From: Mikania micrantha
Lineage: Eukaryota > Streptophyta > Magnoliopsida > Asterales > Asteraceae
Direction: 5' to 3'
Assembly: GCA_009363875.1 (NCBI GenBank)
Contig: CM018690.1
Span: 152,001 to 216,000 of the forward strand
DNA length: 64,000 bases
Within the stretch, counting starts at the first letter, position 1, and each line of letters starts with the position of its first letter. Shown one piece after another: positions 18,372-30,298 of the stretch. The translations under genes and the position numbers were made by a program. Below the pieces are notes generated by a model that had not been told where the DNA came from, searched no databases, and saw only the letters and a program-made list of their open reading frames with translations.

Positions 18372-19444
18372 GATATGCGCCTCTGAATGAGTTGATCCAG
18401 TCAAATCAACTTATGTTTTCATACTCCCATTTGCCTTCAAGTGAAACTCAAATTGAGATTTTATGCCATAAAAGTTAAAGTCAAATTAGATCAAGTTACA
18501 ACTTAGACAACACTTTAAAGTCAGATTAGATCAAGGAGAGGGTTTTAATATACGAAAGTTTTATGGAAAATACTCAGTTAATTCTTGTTCATAACTTAAA
18601 ATGTATGGATGACTATATATATTATATAATTAAATAAACTATCAACATAAACTCATTAAAATTTATATAAGTAAAATTTTAAATAATAAAATAATATAAA
18701 AACATTCTAAATTATACACACACATACTAGTGATATATTGTATATTATCTCTGTTAAAAAAAGGAATAAAACAAATATGTTTTAAAAAGAAAAATAAACA
18801 AATATGATTGTTATAGAAAGCTAATAATTATTTTCTTATATACTTCAAAAGTGCAAAAATGTATAAATGACCCTAACAATCATGCCAGATTGAATTATTA
18901 CCTTTAGAGCACATTAGTATGTATAATATCTTTTTAATTCAAGCTAATAATTTGTTGAAAATGCATAAGTATGTCAAAATTAATTTATTCAAGTTGTTAT
19001 GGTTGATTAAAACTATTGACTTGGTTTTCTAGTTCAAAAAGTAACAAACAACATATACCTAGTATAATCCTAATGATGCCATTACACCACCACTTTTAGC
19101 CTCATGAGCTTCTTCAACAACTTGTTAATCAAGAATTTCCTTCACTGCACAACCAAAAACATATTTGGAGACTTGCATTCACGTAGTGATCCCATTGCAA
19201 ATCAACAACTATAAATAAGAAAATTTGAGCCTAACCTTAGTCTGCCAACCGCTTCTTTATGAGATCATACATATGTAAGTTGTTCCGCCACTTATTCAAC
19301 TTACTGTAAAATTATTCTTTATCGCCTCGAACATATTGGTGAACAAAATTTTTCAATATTCAATGCAATTTTTCTCCCCTTTCCCTCTTGATGATCTGCA
19401 ATAAATATACTTAAAAAAAATAAGCTTCTACAAGAGAAGAATCA
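18372..19444. other. AT-rich intergenic region, nothing recognised
   Basis: No coding frame, element ends or repeats that I can name. It forms the flank of the old antisense LTR that starts at 19445. Confidence 0.5.
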
Positions 19445-21425
19445 TGTTACACCTCCAAATTCGCACTTGCGGTGTCAGGCCGCTGGGTGTGATGTGGCAA
19501 GAATCACAGCTCTCAATCATATAGAACGACTCTATATGCTTCGAAAATGCGTTCGAAATAGCAACATTAACCAAACTGATTAATTAAACATGCAGCAGAA
19601 TTTCATAAATAATCTAAAGCAGTGAAAATAAAATTTTAAGCAGCTGAATGTAAATTGTTCGAAATGCAGCGAAAATTAAATAGTTAGACACTACATAGTT
19701 TGTAAAACAAAATAAATATCATTGTTCGTTGAAAAGACTCGGTGTGAATGCATGCGACACATGTGCTTGTTCCTTAAGTGCATCCTGAGTCCGAGTGCAA
19801 ACTAGTTACCTGAGAATACATGTTAATAAAAAGTGTCAACACATTGGTTGATGAGTTCACATGTTTTGATATCAGTACATATGTAAAATAAATGTTTGTC
19901 ACGTGTCATGCTGTTTATTAAATGTTTGTTCCGAGCCCTAGGCTCCAAGTGTCAGTTGCATCTCTACTGAACTAGACTTGTTTGCTCTAGCCTTCTCCAT
20001 GCCTATCGTAATGACATGGACGATGGGTTGAGATTACACGCGTCCTGACATCTAGTCAGAGTTGGCGTCGCGTGGAGTTCCTCACGCCCAATAGTACTAT
20101 CTAAACTCACCTCGTTGTGAATACATTAGAGGTAAGACTGTGCGAGGACTTTGTTACGATACAACATTTAATGTTTGTCCAATAAACGAGCATACACAAT
20201 ATGTTCGTACAAATATATGAAGTTTGACTCACAACATGTATTCTCCCCTAGTTTAAAAGTTGTAAAACAGTTTGAAAGAGGAGCCGTAAACTCACATGAG
20301 TAATAAATAACGCGTAAGCTCCTAATTCGTTTGGCGCGTCCGAAACTGGTTACCTATTACATAGGATTTATAAGTCCGTGTTTGTGTGCGTGTTCGTGTT
20401 CGTGTTCATACTCAACAACCCATCATTGTTATGTTTGTGCATGTTCGACCATGCTTGTTCGTGTTTGCCCGTGTCATAGTCAACGACCCGTTGGTGAACC
20501 GTGTGTTTGTTATAGTTCGTGTGATATTCCTTATTGTTCACGTATAGCATGAAAACACGTAAGTCACGTTAATGGGCAACTTACTATTTATATTAAGTTT
20601 CCATTTTTAGTAAGTTAGCATAAAATCCATTTTAATAATTCTAGCATGCTTGTTTAGCCTAAGTGAGCATGTTAACATTTAGCACGTTGTTACATACGAT
20701 CAATTAGCACATAAGTCCATTTTTAGTAATTAAAGTTACTAAAAATAGAAATTTTCCTACATTCGACATGTTTAGCATAACAAGTCATACAACACATCAC
20801 CTAGCATCATGTTATAGCATTTTGAGCCATTTATTGCTATCAAAAAGAGACCTTTGATTTTATTTCATGAAAACATCAAATAAAGTTTCTAAAATTAGAA
20901 AGTTTGCATATAAATAAATTTTAATCATCATCAATCATTCAAATGTGTTTCTAAGCCTATTAACATCATTGTTACATCTCAACATAATCCAAATCAAGTT
21001 GCATGTAGGTTTTTCATCATAAAAGTTTATATAAATAGAAACTTATGACCCAAAATACACATTTCATCACATATGACCAATCCACTTGTTGAAAACCTCT
21101 TTATTAACTACAAATCATGAGTTAAACATAACCATTTCATTAAAATCACCTTTAATCATCACTTTGGGTAACAAAAGTTACTATATTTAGAAACCTAAGT
21201 TAAAATAGTTCATTTCAACAAATAATAACAATCTTTTGCACAATTATCATCATTATTATCCACAAATCATCATTTTAATATGTTTATTTCATCGTGCTCA
21301 TTGTCTAGCAAAATGTGTAAAGCAAAAGTTACTATTAATAGTAACTATGCCCGAATCAACATAAACGAACCTAGATCTCAATGATTTTCAATATAAACAT
21401 CCGAAATATCATCAAAATCACATAT
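19445..21425 (-). mobile_element. Old antisense LTR related to element A, first part
   Basis: It starts TGTTACACCTCCAAATT and matches the reverse complement of the 3' end of element A's LTR (33000-33118), including the segment around ATATAGAACGACTCTATATG. No primer-binding site lies to its left, so it is a 3' or solo LTR. It contains repeated GTGTTCGTGTTC words (20385-20470) and a perfect palindrome GTTACTATTAATAGTAAC at 21328-21345. It is split at 21425 by the next element. Confidence 0.75.
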
Positions 21426-24400
21426 TGTCACACCCCGAGCCGACGGGCTGGATCGACTTTCCCGTCGGGCGGAAAGGTTTCGGGGCGCGATATCATGGAT
21501 GATAATCATAGTGATCAGATTGTTTACATTGCACATGATATGAAATGAGAAAAAAACTAATGAAATAGAATTATAAAGTTAAATTACATCAGTATCGTAC
21601 ATAATTTAACAATGTAAATCTACTATAAAACATCATAGTTCATCTATCTTGTATCTACACAAGATATACAAAAGAATTTATATAATGATGTTCCAAAATA
21701 TGCAGGTCCAAAATACTAGGTCCTCTATCGGGGCATCCTAGTCCAAAAGCACGAACTTCTAATTAACCTGTTCGTCACCTGAGAAGTCATGCAAAAAGAT
21801 CAAGTCAACACATGGTTGGTGAGTTCATATATGTTTGTTTGAAAATGAATTTGTACAAAACCTGTCCGAATGGCAACCTTAACCTCACCAACAACCACCT
21901 GTACTATCCAGTCAAGTATGCTTATATACAAGGCATACGTAGGGGACAAGCCCCAGCCGCCATCCCACCACATACCGGACCACATAGTACATCGTTGTTA
22001 ATAACAATTAAGCGTTTCATTCATACTCCGAACTGACTACCTTGCATCAACTGAAAATGATCACCTTTGAACACCCGAAGTGACAACCTTAACCTCACTG
22101 TCAACCACCAATATTATCCAGCCAAGTATGCTTATATATAGGGCATACGTAGGGGACAAGCCCCAGCCGCCATCGCACCACATACCGAGCCGCATAACAT
22201 ATTGTTGCCAATGATAATTAAGCGTTTCATTTCCTCATTATCAACACATCAGTTCTTAGTTCTTAGTTCTTGTAGTTTCACAAATACAGAACTCCTCTTG
22301 ATTTCGTTAAGCTCATCACACACACATGATAAACATAACATTTGTAGAAACATTACATTAAATGTTTAAATGAACAAGTAGATAAACATTTAATAAAATC
22401 TAAGACCTAACGATTGGGCCTTGGTCATACTCGAGTAGACTAGTCTAGCAATCAAGGTTCTTAGTAGTTGAGGAAATCTGTAAATATCATCAAACATGCG
22501 ACCTATAATCAATCAGTCTAGCTAGGACATCTTTTGATGTATAGGATTTTATAGTTCTTATAGATCGTCCATAGTTCGTCCTCGTTCGTATAGTTCGTTA
22601 GTTCTTTTGCACATGTTATCTTTGAATATTTCCCAGACATTCCTCTAAAATATATCGTCAAAAACAGTTCTTCATACTAGTTCTTAGTTCTTTGAATACA
22701 ACCTCCGAAAATAGTTCTTTGATTTAGATCGTTAGTTCTTTGAAAACAGACCTCTGAAAATAGTTATTTGATTTAGATCGTTAGTTCTTTTTGAAAACAG
22801 ACTTCTGAAAATAGTTCTTTGATTTAAAACAGTTATCTACTCAGAATGAATAAATAACTCGTTTTGAAACCTGCAAACAGTTTACCTACACAAAAATCCA
22901 GGATAACAATTATACATGTAAACATATAATAAGTAAAAGCATTTAAGTAATTATAATCTAAGGAAAATAATTTACGCATGATTCTCAGCCCCGCGTTTAT
23001 AAAACGAAAATGTTTAGAAAAGGGGAATGAACTCACCTATGTTGCTATGTAATGAACCACAAAAGATGTGCGCGCTCGTTGATTGTAGATTAAGTATCTT
23101 CAGTACATGTGTTGATTTAATACGATTCGAATACGATAAGTGTCGGTAGGTGACGTATATAGAATTTTGGTCTCGATGTGCGACTAAGTGTCCTATACAC
23201 TTGCTAATGTGTTACTAAGTTTCTCCATCTACTCTATGTTAATTACCCTCCATAAACCTTTATTCCTTAGTGAAATATCACAATTAAACCTTATTCATAT
23301 AAGGTTTATATTACATTATTTATAAATTTAACCTTATGTTACAAAATATTAAGTTAAAAAATCATTTAAGTTATTTTAAAACATTTATATAAAGAAGTTT
23401 ATAAACCAATTCATTTCAATTAAAACATAAGTTATTTTAAGAAAACATAAGTTAACCTGTTAGACTTAGTAAATCTCACTTGATTAACTCCAAGTCTTTC
23501 CTTAGATCTTTGTTACACGTAGTTCGTTGTTCGTCTTTGTGTATAACTTACCTTAGAAAGTTGAATTTGAACTATCCAAATTAGTTATACAAGTGCATAA
23601 AATATCTAAGTATTAAGTGTTAACTCATGGGGATTAACACCTTATACTTAGCCATTTTATTGATCTCCAATATGATTTCTTCGTGTTCTTAGCTAAAACT
23701 TGTGTCAATGTGATTGAAATGATTTAAACCCATTGACCATTGAAAACTATTAGGTTGAATGTTCATAAAATTTGCTAACACCTCAAGTTAGTCACTTTGG
23801 GACCTTTGAAATGTTATTACTTTACTTATGCCTTTACCTAATCAATTTCAAGTATTAGGTACCCCTAAGATCATACAAAACATTATTTTGTATGTTAGGT
23901 TTGTTTAGGAAAAAGTTGTGTTTGAAAATCCTTAGTATAGAAGGCACCAAACCGGTTTAACCTCCATGAAAACCCTAATGTAACCTACTCGACTACCCCA
24001 TGTTCATCACAGTCCCATAAGTTCGGTTCTAGGTGGTTTAGACTGGTTCCAATCTCATTTTACTTGGAAGACATTGATGCATTAATTTCGACCAAGTGAA
24101 GCTAATATCGATGGGCATCAGTTGAACAATATCGATGGATAGCAGCAACACCATCACCGATTCTGCAAGTTCGAAGGATTAAGATCGATAGCCCCAAAAC
24201 CCATCGACACTAACAGTATCGATGGTGTCTTGGGTTCAAGGCTTTGGAGACCATCGATATTATTAGTCTCGACATGAGCCCCATCGATTTTAGTCGGCCG
24301 AACCTAGTAATATCGACTGATGAAGGTGTTGTTGAGTATCATCCATCGATACTATCTATATCCATTTGTTCTTGCGTCGAGACTATCATATTGCTCCTCA

Positions 24401-25443
24401 AATCGAAATCCAAGCTCACCAATATTCAATCCTATGTTATCCTTAACATCCTACATGGTTTTTGTGCAAAATCCTATGGTTTATCAGCTCCAAAACCAGC
24501 TGATTTTGGGCTGATGTTTGAGAGCACTAACCCCAAACAGTACAATCTAAAAAACAGCTCGATCTTGCTCGTTTTTGGTCCAATTTCGATGATTCAAAGC
24601 TCCATTTCTTCCTCTAATCACGATCTACACGTTTCCCCGGTCATTTTGGTACTAAATTCGCCCAATTTGGTCAAGAAATGAGTGAGAAAAGTGGGTTTTA
24701 GTGAGAGAGAACTTTAGAGAGAGAAAGTTCCGGATTCCTAGTGTGAGAAAGTGGTAGGTGGGGAGATTGAAGGGCATTTAATGCCCCTTCAAGTATTTTA
24801 ACGTTCTGACTCGTTCGGGCTCGTTCGGGCTCGTTCGGTTTCGAGATTGCGCGTCGATCCTCGGTCGTTTTCGTATCGAAATGTTTCGATTTTAAAATAA
24901 GATTTATAGTTTCAATTTAGATGGTAATTCCTAGTAAATAAACTAATTATCTTTTATTTATTTTTAAATTTCTAAAAATGTTTAATTTATCTGTTTAATC
25001 GAATCGTACGGTTTTCGCGCGTATTCGTTCGGATCGTCACCCGTACGAACACGACGATAACTGTACTTTCCGATTTGATTTTCTAATTATTGGACATCAT
25101 TTAGAACGTTAAACTTTCAGATATATTCGTACAGGTCGTCACCTGTACGAATAATCCGTCAGTTTAGCATTCACGTAACAACATCCGTTATAGTTTTGTT
25201 CTGTACAACTCGCATACGTTTATACATAATAAAACCCTAACTAGCATTCCCATAATAGTTCTACGTTGTCAGATATGTTTCCGATTGTTGAATCATGAAA
25301 TTATGTTTTGATTCCGAAATGAGTCTGAAATGTGTTCTGTATTAAGCATAAAATGATAATAACATACATGAAATACACATAGTTCTTACCTGATTTACTG
25401 TTCACATTATTGTTCCGGCTACGATTCCGGCACTGATGTTACA
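21426..25443 (-). repeat. 3' LTR (4018 bp) of the deleted gypsy element
   Basis: + strand ends TGTCACACCCCGAGCC...CACTGATGTTACA. It contains two GTATGC...GCATAC modules (21916-21938, 22126-22148), a tract of ATCGATGG words (24090-24360), a GAAGGGCATTTAATGCCC palindrome at the TATA position (24769-24790) and the paired hairpins at 25020-25152. Confidence 0.92.
25020..25152 (-). promoter_or_regulatory. Paired hairpins with TCGTCAC loops (LTR 21426-25443)
   Basis: Hairpin 1 has arms CGTATTCGT (25020-25028) and ACGAACACG (25045-25053), with one mismatch. Hairpin 2 has perfect 10-bp arms ATTCGTACAG (25125-25134) and CTGTACGAAT (25143-25152) around GTCGTCAC. The starts are 105 bp apart. Confidence 0.75.
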
Positions 25444-25444
25444 G

Positions 25445-25479
25445 TCTCCCCTTGTTAGAGAAATTTCGTCCCGAAATTT
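25445..25479 (-). other. Polypurine tract and stop-codon hairpin
   Basis: On the minus strand, the pol stop TAA overlaps the hairpin AAATTTCG-GGA-CGAAATTT (25461-25479), followed by AAGGGGAGA (25445-25453) next to the 3' LTR. The same arrangement occurs in element B at 62582-62616. Confidence 0.8.
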
Positions 25480-26668
25480 AAAAATCGTTATCTTGTACGA
25501 CTTCCTCTGTAAATAGATGGGGATACTTGGACTTCATGTGATCCTCGCGTTCGCAAGTAAACTCTGGTCCGCGCTTTGAATTCCATCGAACCTTGAGAAT
25601 CGGGATACGGCTTCGCTTCATTTGTTTAACTTCGCGATCCATAATCTCTAAAGGTTCCTCGATGAAATGTAACTGTTCGTCTACTTGAATTTCCTCAACT
25701 GGTATGACAAGTGATTCGTCTGCAAGGCATTTCTTTAAGTTTGAGACGTGGAACACATCATGCACACCACTGAGTTCATCTGGTGACCTTAGTCTATACG
25801 CAACAGGACCAATCCGTTCAACGATATCGAACGGTCCAACGTATCGTGGTGCTAACTTGCCTTTCTTCCCAAAGCGAACCACACCCTTCCATGGGGATAC
25901 CTTCAACATGTCACGGTCTCCCACCTGGAATTCCAAAGGCTTGCGCCGTTTGTCAGCGTAGCTCTTTTGTCTGCTTCGAGTTGCTTGTAATTTCTGCTGT
26001 ATCTGAGCGATTTTATCAGTTGTTTCCTGAATAAGCTCAGGCCCAGTTATTCGGTTATCTCCTACTTCGGTCCAACAGATCGGTGACCGACATTTTCGAC
26101 CATAAAGTGCCTCGAATGGTGCGCATCCGATGCTGCTATGGTAACTGTTGTTATAGGAGAATTCAATCAGTGGCAAATGGGTGTCCCAATTCCCACCGAA
26201 ATCCAAGACGCATGTTCTTAACATGTCCTCTAAGGTTTGTATGGTACGTTCGCTCTGACCGTTCGTTTGTGGATGGTAAGCGGTACTCAGACTTAATTGC
26301 GTCCCTAGAGATTTTTGTAATGATTGCCTAAACCACGACGTGAATCTGCTATCTCGATCTGAGATAATAGATAATGGTACACCGTGACGTACCATTTATA
26401 TACAATCTTGCCAGTTTATCCATCGTGAAGGTTTCACGCATCGGCAAGAAGTGAGTAGATTTAGTTAAATGATCGATGATGACCCAAATGGTATCATGAC
26501 CACTTGAAGTGCGGGGTAGCTTGGTAATGAAATCCATGGCTATTTGTTCCCATTTCCAAAATGGAATCTCAGGCTGTTCCAGTAGACCTGACGGTTTCTG
26601 GTGTTCCGCTTTTACTTTCGCACACGTAAGACATCGGCCGACGTGCTCGGCTATATCTCTCTTCATCC
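25478..26668 (-). pseudogene. Ty3/gypsy integrase with C-terminal chromo-like end, truncated
   Basis: The upstream frame (26349-26666) carries the zinc-binding [16 protein letters not shown] and the integrase start [20 protein letters not shown]. After a frame break near 26395, a 305-aa frame carries [55 protein letters not shown] and the C-terminal GPVAYRL...[11 protein letters not shown] followed by a chromodomain-like tail (Tekay-type chromovirus). The N-terminal polyprotein is missing. Very similar to the integrase of element B. Confidence 0.9.
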
Positions 26669-26672
26669 CCGG

Positions 26673-26977
26673 TCACCTGTACGGATAATCCGTCAGTTTA
26701 GCATTCACGTAACAACATCCGTTATAGTTTTGTTCTGTACAACTCGCATACGTTTATACATAATAAAACCCTAACTAGCATTCCCATAATAGTTCTACGT
26801 TGTCAGATATGTTTCCGATTGTTGAATCATGAAATTACGTTCTGGTTCCGAAATGAGTCTGAAATGTGTTCTGTATTAAGCATAAAATGATAATAACATA
26901 CATGAAATACACATAGTTCTTACCTGATCTACTGTTTACATTACTGTTCCGGCTACGATTCCGACACTGATGTTACA
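26673..26977 (-). repeat. 5' LTR remnant (305 bp) of the deleted gypsy element
   Basis: It matches 25139-25443 with roughly 9-10 differences by eye. The break at about 26672 joins LTR sequence directly to integrase and falls within the loop of hairpin 2. Confidence 0.88.
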
Positions 26978-26982
26978 CATAT

Positions 26983-27351
26983 TCATATTCAAAATATCTT
27001 AGATTATCATAGATTTCACATGCATGTGACATAAAGTCATTATTTCATATGAATATGGCCTAAAACTATAAAACAAGATTACTTCGACCATTAGATCATT
27101 TAGGTAGTACAAATCAGCCATGATAATCACTAATCACAGGTTCACATCATCAAGGATTCGTGCATGCATCAACCTTAAGGTAAAATGTGATGTTTTTGAG
27201 TTGCATGTGTAATCTAAGTGTTATATGTGCAAAGTAATCCATAAAGCTACCTCACAAGTTCCTTTAACACTGAGATGATGGCTCAACAGCTCTGAAAACC
27301 TCCTGGGTTTGATCTTCCAGCAGGTGTAAGTGAGGATGATGATGATGGCTA
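26983..27351 (-). mobile_element. Old antisense LTR, second part
   Basis: It continues 19445-21425 after the inserted element. The reverse complement resembles element A's LTR near 30990-31250 (GAGCTGTTGAGCCATCATCT and AACTTGTGAGGTAG types). It stops where element A begins, so its remainder probably lies beyond element A, outside the window. Confidence 0.6.
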
Positions 27352-27708
27352 TGACACCTCGTATTTTCTAGGTCAGCATTAGATTTATTTTAATAATAAT
27401 TTATATTATTATTTCATATGTGGCACTAGAAATAGATTTATTTAGTGTGACACGTAACACAACAGTCTAAACATGAACAACTGAGCGATAATTTGTCAAA
27501 TTATCGAAAAAACGCACACACGTGTCTCGATTAACGAACGTTGGTGAAATTGAACAAACACAACGCAATTTAACTAATTAAGCCTTATGAGAACCCATAA
27601 TAATTTAAATTATGAATAAAGTCATAAAACGATATTCGTAAAAGCGAAGTAATCGAAAAACGAGCTTAAACAACAAAATTGGGCCAATTGGGCTGATTCT
27701 GCTAGCCA

Positions 27709-27880
27709 GGCGGTACGCCAAGGACCAAGGTTTGGGCCTTAGTGGTACGCCAGGCTTGGGTGGGAGAAGTTTGAACTCTCCGAAACACCAGGCGGTACGC
27801 CGGGCATGTTACACCCACTCAGGGCAATGCGCGCGGGTCAACAAGGCGATAATTGGATTAAATAATCCAGGCGGTATGCC
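27709..27880. repeat. Array of GGCGGTACGCC palindromes
   Basis: GGCGGTACGCC at 27709-27719 and 27791-27801, TGGTACGCCA at 27743-27752 and GGCGGTATGCC at 27870-27880. A partial copy at 30737-30746 lies on the other side of the inserted solo LTR. The 9-bp core GCGGTACGC also forms the palindromes of the unrelated LTR at 39772. Confidence 0.8.
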
Positions 27881-29039
27881 TAGCCTCGTGAGGGCTAGTG
27901 TCACACCCCGGGCCGGCGAGAACGGATCGGGTTTTCCCGTCAGGCGGAAGGTTCCCGGGGAGCGATATCATGAGTGATAATCAAATGATCAGATTGTTTA
28001 CATAGCACATGATATATGAATGAGAAATACTAACACATCCATGATATAGAATTACAAGATTAAATTACAATGTATCGTTCATAATCTAATCAAGTAAATC
28101 TACCAAAAAGAATCAATGTAACTATATCTTGTGACTGTACAAGATATACAAAAGATGATTCATTGTTTAGTCATCAAAAGTATGCAACATCAAAAGTAGC
28201 TAGGTCTTCTAAAAGTCCACTAGCTAGTCCATGCATAATAGTAGCTACACCTGTTCATCACCTGAGAAAACATGCATTTAAACAAAGTCAACACTAGGTT
28301 GGTGAGTTCATAAGTATGTTAATTGAAAACCTTGATTCATTCACATGCACAATCACAATGTTTACAATGTTACCTGTATGTTATCTGTTTCATCTGTTCT
28401 CCCAATGGCTTCTCAATAGTTATATTCACAAATATTATTTCATCCTAGTAGTGATGCTTATATATAGGGCATATGTAAGGGAACTAAACCCTAGCCAATA
28501 TCCCACCACATCACTACTAGAACTCCACACTACTTGCAATACAACTATTGATTTCCATTCCCATTGCACATGTTTGTCTCATCATTGATCACCTGTGATA
28601 GCATAAATAGAATAATATGATGATAGCGTTGTAGTTATCAAACCGAAGTATTGATAACCATTGTATGTAGTAGGATGTTAGATTTATTTAATCTGTTCCT
28701 TGTATTATTCTATTGTCTGTGGGTTAACTGTTATTTCACTTTTAATTAATAAAAGTGTTAGTTAACTGTTTGTCATCTGTTCTCCTCTTGCAGTGCATAG
28801 AGCCTAAAAGGAATCCATTGCAATCCTCACGTAATCAGATTGCAATGCATACGATTTACCTCTATCACCGTATGTTCCCATTGCCTTCATCGAAACTGTT
28901 ACTAGTAATATGACATGATAGAAAATAAATTCCTCAGTCTACTAGTCCACAAGTAACGATGGGCCCAATTGTTGGGCCAAGAGGTTTACTTAGGTCGATT
29001 GGGCTTGGGCCAAAGTTTATAGATATGGGCTGCTCAAAG

Positions 29040-29600
29040 GAGTTTGGGTCTATCGTTTGAAAGTGTTGGGCCTGCACCGAAGCTAAAATGTGGGCTAATT
29101 GGAAGCTGTTTAGACTGATGGGGGCAGTGATATGGGTTCGGCTCTGATAATCGTAAGGTTCGGCAATCCATACAGGTTCGCTTGCATGTCGACTGGTGAC
29201 TACATGATTCTAGGAGGGTTCGACTAGAGGTGAGGTTTGGTGGCTTAAAGGTTCGGCAGTGAGCATAGCACAGGGTGCGGCTAAAGCTTCCCACTAGGGT
29301 TCGGCTTCCACAAGCTCAACATGCATAAGGTTCGTTCAGATGAGACCATAGGTTTGTGCAGCATCAAAAGATTCGGCCATGGGCTGGTCCAGGGTTTGTC
29401 TCCCTAAGATGGGTTCGCCTGAGTATGGGGGTTCGCCTAGGACCAAAGGTTCGGCTGCTGGCTAAGGGTTCGCTCAATAGGGTTCGCCACCTGCATGTTC
29501 AGCCTAAAAAGGTTCGGCCGTAGCACAGCCCCACGAACCCTGTATGTTTCCTCCTGGTCCTCACCCTCGAACCTTCGGTCATCTGCCTCTATGGTGTTCT
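29040..29600 (-). repeat. Word tract GCCGAACC (GGTTCGGC on +)
   Basis: Many irregularly spaced GGTTCGGC, GGTTCGCC and GGTTCG words over 560 bp in the leader part of the LTR. Element B's LTR uses the same word at 52720-52890. Confidence 0.75.
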
Positions 29601-29938
29601 GGTGCAAAGTTCAGTTCCCAGATGCGAAATATGAATGTGTATAAGGGTTCTATGTGGTATAAAGGTGTGGGTAAAACAAAAGCTTAGAAAACCCTATTTT
29701 CGTGGACTTTCACAGCATCATACCTCGTTTTTGGCTGGACAATTTCTCCGATCTGTTGTACTTTCACGTAGAGGACATCAAGAGCTTCGCGTAGGTTCAA
29801 GAATCATCAAATTTCGTTAAGAAATGAAGGAGTTATGACGATTTGAAGTTGGTTTCCAGTGAGAGAGTGAAAGGTTCGTGAGAGGCTTTTTAGAGAGAGG
29901 TTTGGCTGAAATAAATGAGGAAAAAGTCTCCTTTAGGG

Positions 29939-29946
29939 CTTTTATA
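29939..29946 (-). promoter_or_regulatory. LTR TATA box
   Basis: The minus strand reads TATAAAAG, at the position corresponding to TATA boxes of the related LTRs, followed downstream by a GAGAGAG tract (29855-29900). Confidence 0.6.
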
Positions 29947-30169
29947 CTACGGGTGGTGTTCGGATTTGTTTCTGTTGCTCGGTTCGTGATTTCGTCGCGT
30001 ATCCGGAACTTTACGCATATTCATTTGTTATAATTTAAAGAAGGTTATTTTAATTATTTTGATGAGTTTCAAAATTGTAAAATATTATTTATTTAATTTT
30101 ATTAATTTAATTTCGTTCGTGTCGTGTTTCGTTTTCGTTTCGTCAAATCGCGTCACCATCGCGCGTATT

Positions 30170-30298
30170 CGTTCGAATCGTCACTCGAACGAACGCGACG
30201 ATGGTTTTGCTTTCCGACTTTTGTTTTCTACTTTCCAGTTATCATTTCAGAACGTTAAACTCACAAATATGTTTGTGTGAATCGTCACCCACGCAAAC
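30170..30298 (-). promoter_or_regulatory. Paired hairpins with TCGTCAC loops (LTR 27899-30728)
   Basis: Hairpin 1 has arms CGTTCGA (30170-30176) and TCGAACG (30185-30191) around ATCGTCAC. Hairpin 2 has arms GTTTGTGTG (30271-30279) and CACGCAAAC (30290-30298), one G-T type mismatch, around a loop with TCGTCACC. The starts are 101 bp apart. Confidence 0.75.

Larger units (their letters stand above)
21426..26977 (-). mobile_element. Internally deleted Ty3/gypsy element with exact TSD
   Basis: The duplication CATAT flanks it at 21421-21425 and 26978-26982. Read on the minus strand it consists of the first 305 bp of the 5' LTR, then a jump into integrase, then polypurine tract and a full 4018-bp 3' LTR. 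The rest of the 5' LTR, primer-binding site, gag, protease, RT and RNase H are gone. It sits in the old antisense LTR. Confidence 0.92.

Noticed and set aside
20331..20552. Cys-rich 73-aa ORF
   Set aside because: Translation of the GTGTTCGTGTTC repeat in the old LTR.
24244..24681. 145-aa ORF on the + strand
   Set aside because: It lies antisense inside the LTR 21426-25443 and is made largely of the ATCGATGG word tract. No recognisable domain.
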